NCBI GenBank assembly: GCA_964421875.1
Contig: CAYQZD010000087.1
Coordinates: 1-15,581, forward strand
Direction: 5' to 3'
DNA length: 15,581 nt
From: CAYQZD01 sp964421875
GTDB lineage: Bacteria > Electryoneota > Tariuqbacteria > Tariuqbacterales > Tariuqbacteraceae
Both the position numbers and the translations under genes were made by a program. This document shows positions 14,352 to 15,581 of the stretch, one piece after another; the first letter of the stretch is position 1, and each line of letters opens with the position of its first letter. A model generated the notes under the pieces. The model did not search any database. It was not told where the DNA came from and worked only from the letters and a program-made list of their open reading frames with translations.

Positions 14352-14756
14352 TTAAAAACCGAACAGCCTGATGTATTCCTTGAAGAAACAGAGGTCCTCG
14401 ACATAATCGAGCCCCCCTTCCTCCGCGATTTTTTTCGCCTCCGGATTGACTATCCCTTCCTGCAGCCAGAAAGTTTTCGTTCCGATTTTTACCGCGCTGC
14501 GGGCAATCTCAGGCGTAAATTCGGGGCGGCGGAAAACATCGACCAAATCCACGGTAAAGGGGATATCCTCCAGCGAAGGATAGCATTTTTCTCCCAGCGC
14601 TTCCTCGCAACTGGGATTCACCGGGACAATCTTGTAGCCCTTTTTCTGCATAAATGAAGCCACTCCGTAGGCGGCTTTGGCCTGGTTGTTGGATAAGCCG
14701 ATCACAGCGATAGTCTTCGCCGTTTCATACATCGACTTCATTTGTGTGTCATTCAT
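14352..14756 (-). CDS. CoA-binding domain protein (YccU-like)
   Basis: This 134-residue cytoplasmic protein consists of one CoA-binding Rossmann-type domain, as in the small YccU-like family. The N-terminal nucleotide-binding pattern is TIAVIGLSNNQAKAAYGVASFMQKKGY (about 15-41), then IVPVNPSC, TVDLVDVFRRPEFTPEIA and FWLQEGIVNPEA. The partner or substrate of these small proteins is not known to me. The ATG has AAGGAG about 6 nt upstream. It lies 64 bp after the thioredoxin gene in the same direction, so the two may form an operon. There is no membrane segment or signal peptide. Length is typical for the stand-alone domain. Confidence 0.88.
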   Translation of the reverse strand: MNDTQMKSMYETAKTIAVIGLSNNQAKAAYGVASFMQKKGYKIVPVNPSCEEALGEKCYPSLEDIPFTVDLVDVFRRPEFTPEIARSAVKIGTKTFWLQEGIVNPEAKKIAEEGGLDYVEDLCFFKEYIRLFGF

Positions 14757-14820
14757 CGGACTCTCCTTGAATTATTCGGCCAATGAAGAGGGATTATTCT
14801 CTTTGAGAATTGCGGCGCTG

Positions 14821-15147
14821 TCAGCTCAGGTGCTTGTCAATCAGATCCGTAATCTGCTTCTTGGGGATTACCCCAATCGAAGTCTCCACCACTTTCCCGT
14901 CCTTGAAGAGTAAAAGTGTGGGAATCGACCGCAGTCCTAAGTTGGCGGCGAGCTGCTGATTAGAATCCACATCGACTTTTCCTACCTTTATCCTGCCTTC
15001 GTAATCGCCGGCAATCTCCTCCACTGCGGGAGCTATCATATTGCAGGGCGCGCACCATCCTGCCCAGAAATCGACCAGAACGGGTTTATCCGATTCAATC
15101 ACTTCCTGCTTGAAGTTACTTTCGCTAAAAGCCATAGGTTTGGCCAT
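14821..15147 (-). CDS. trxA: Thioredoxin
   Basis: This 108-residue cytoplasmic thioredoxin reduces disulfides in ribonucleotide reductase, peroxiredoxins and other proteins, with electrons from thioredoxin reductase. The active site is WAGWCAPCNM: the middle pair is Ala-Pro instead of the usual Gly-Pro, a known minor variant. VLVDFWA precedes it, the cis-Pro loop is SIPTLLLFKDGK, and the KVDVDSN run is typical. The ATG at 15147 has CAGGAGA about 8 nt upstream. A small CoA-binding gene follows 64 bp downstream. No signal peptide is present, so this one acts inside the cell, unlike the TlpA-like protein at 2821. Confidence 0.96.
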   Translation of the reverse strand: MAKPMAFSESNFKQEVIESDKPVLVDFWAGWCAPCNMIAPAVEEIAGDYEGRIKVGKVDVDSNQQLAANLGLRSIPTLLLFKDGKVVETSIGVIPKKQITDLIDKHLS

Positions 15148-15261
15148 TTTTCAGTCTCCTGAATATTTTATTACTTATTTCCGGTTTAAGTCATTAATTA
15201 GTACAGAATCATCCTCTTTTACTTGTATAAATCGAATCAGTTCCCCGCCGAAAATAGAAAG

Positions 15262-15285
15262 GGGGCCGGACCACAATCCGACCCC
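15262..15285 (-). terminator. Terminator upstream of trxA, minus strand
   Basis: A 9-bp stem (15262-15270 with 15277-15285, one G-T wobble) has a 6-nt loop. On the minus strand it is followed by CTTTCTATTTTC. No protein gene ends here from the right, so it would end a transcript starting to the right, perhaps a non-coding RNA. Confidence 0.6.
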
Positions 15286-15463
15286 GATTTAGTAATGGGA
15301 GCCCGCTTACCGAGGAACGCCAGCCCTATGCCGCGATTTTCCCATTCCTGAGCGAAGAATGAGGTTTACTACTCGCCTTACGTCGTTCCCCAAACCCTTT
15401 TCTTCCTCGATGACGCCCGGGCTCAATCGTCCTACAGGAACCGTAATTAAACCGGATTCCCTC
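15286..15463 (-). ncRNA. Candidate structured RNA, unassigned
   Basis: This region has no convincing gene but contains nested inverted repeats: 15299-15305 with 15418-15424 (7 bp, perfect), 15311-15317 with 15403-15409 (7 bp, perfect), 15363-15367 with 15392-15396, and a small hairpin 15343-15347 with 15357-15361. Together they would give a rod with internal bubbles. It is followed on the minus strand by the terminator at 15262-15285 and preceded by GATAAT (15476-15471) as a possible -10. A length of about 180-200 nt and a rod shape are compatible with 6S RNA, but I cannot identify conserved 6S bases. I could not match RNase P, tmRNA or SRP RNA. Confidence 0.35.
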
Positions 15464-15480
15464 ATAATCTATTATCGGCA

Positions 15481-15581
15481 GGCGTTTCTGAAAACTTTAG
15501 CCGAATTTACAAAAAAAATATTAATTAACCTGAATTATTCATAACTTATTAAGAATAGACAGGATTAATAAGATTTACAGG
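15481..15581. other. AT-rich non-coding stretch
   Basis: No gene is supported here. The stretch is AT-rich with an A8 run and ends in GACAGGATTAATA followed by AGATTTACAGG. These two related short units look like decayed tandem repeats of an ACAGG/GATT motif. They may be part of a repeat running past the window edge. Confidence 0.4.

Noticed and set aside
15286..15463. RNase P RNA, tmRNA or SRP RNA
   Set aside because: The conserved cores of these RNAs (for example the GAGGAAAGTCC-type P4 strand or the GGAAGGAAGCA SRP loop) are not present on either strand.
1..15581. CRISPR array or large tandem repeat array
   Set aside because: No regularly spaced repeats of 25-40 bp with spacers were seen; only the two-copy 24-bp repeat at the left edge.

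Overview
The window looks like a chromosomal segment of a Gram-negative bacterium. It encodes a lipoprotein, a TlpA-like exported thioredoxin, a Spy/CpxP-like periplasmic protein, a signal peptidase I and an ECF sigma/anti-sigma pair. Core genes sampled by eye are about 48-55% GC. The gene set (DUF151 bifunctional nuclease with a UVR tail, DUF1844 protein, FusA2-like GTPase, class I fumarase subunit, Ig-like lipoprotein) would fit an uncultured lineage such as the FCB group. I cannot assign a phylum from sequence alone.

Layout. Positions 1-1370 are a decayed mobile region. It holds a 24-bp tandem motif like the ends of IS21-family elements, a short orphan reading frame, and a tyrosine integrase that lacks its N-terminal domain and carries an in-frame TAA. 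This abuts the 3' end of a tRNA-Pro(UGG) gene, a classic integration site. Positions 1607-2660 (minus) encode the DUF1844 and DUF151/UVR proteins. Positions 2775-4436 (minus) hold an Ig-like lipoprotein and a TlpA-like thioredoxin, ending in a clear terminator.

Positions 4551-10139 (minus) are a run read in the order FusA2-like GTPase, HIT hydrolase, macro-domain protein, DNA methyltransferase, probable PD-(D/E)XK restriction nuclease, fumarase beta subunit. HIT/macro and macro/methyltransferase overlap by 4 bp each. The methyltransferase-nuclease pair is visibly AT-richer than its surroundings and looks like an acquired restriction-modification cassette placed between the macro gene and the fumarase gene.

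Positions 10332-12233 (minus) form an envelope-stress-type operon: ECF sigma factor, zinc-finger anti-sigma factor, Spy/CpxP-like protein, terminator. Divergent from it on the plus strand are signal peptidase I and endonuclease IV (12450-14135). They are followed by two hairpins with perfectly complementary 6-nt loops and a terminator. Positions 14352-15147 (minus) encode a CoA-binding protein and a thioredoxin. The last 430 bp have no convincing gene but contain nested inverted repeats and a terminator that could be a structured RNA on the minus strand.

The most unusual items are the restriction nuclease, which I cannot place in a known specificity family, the paired complementary-loop hairpins, and the candidate RNA at the right end. 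Nothing here amounts to a demonstrated new system.
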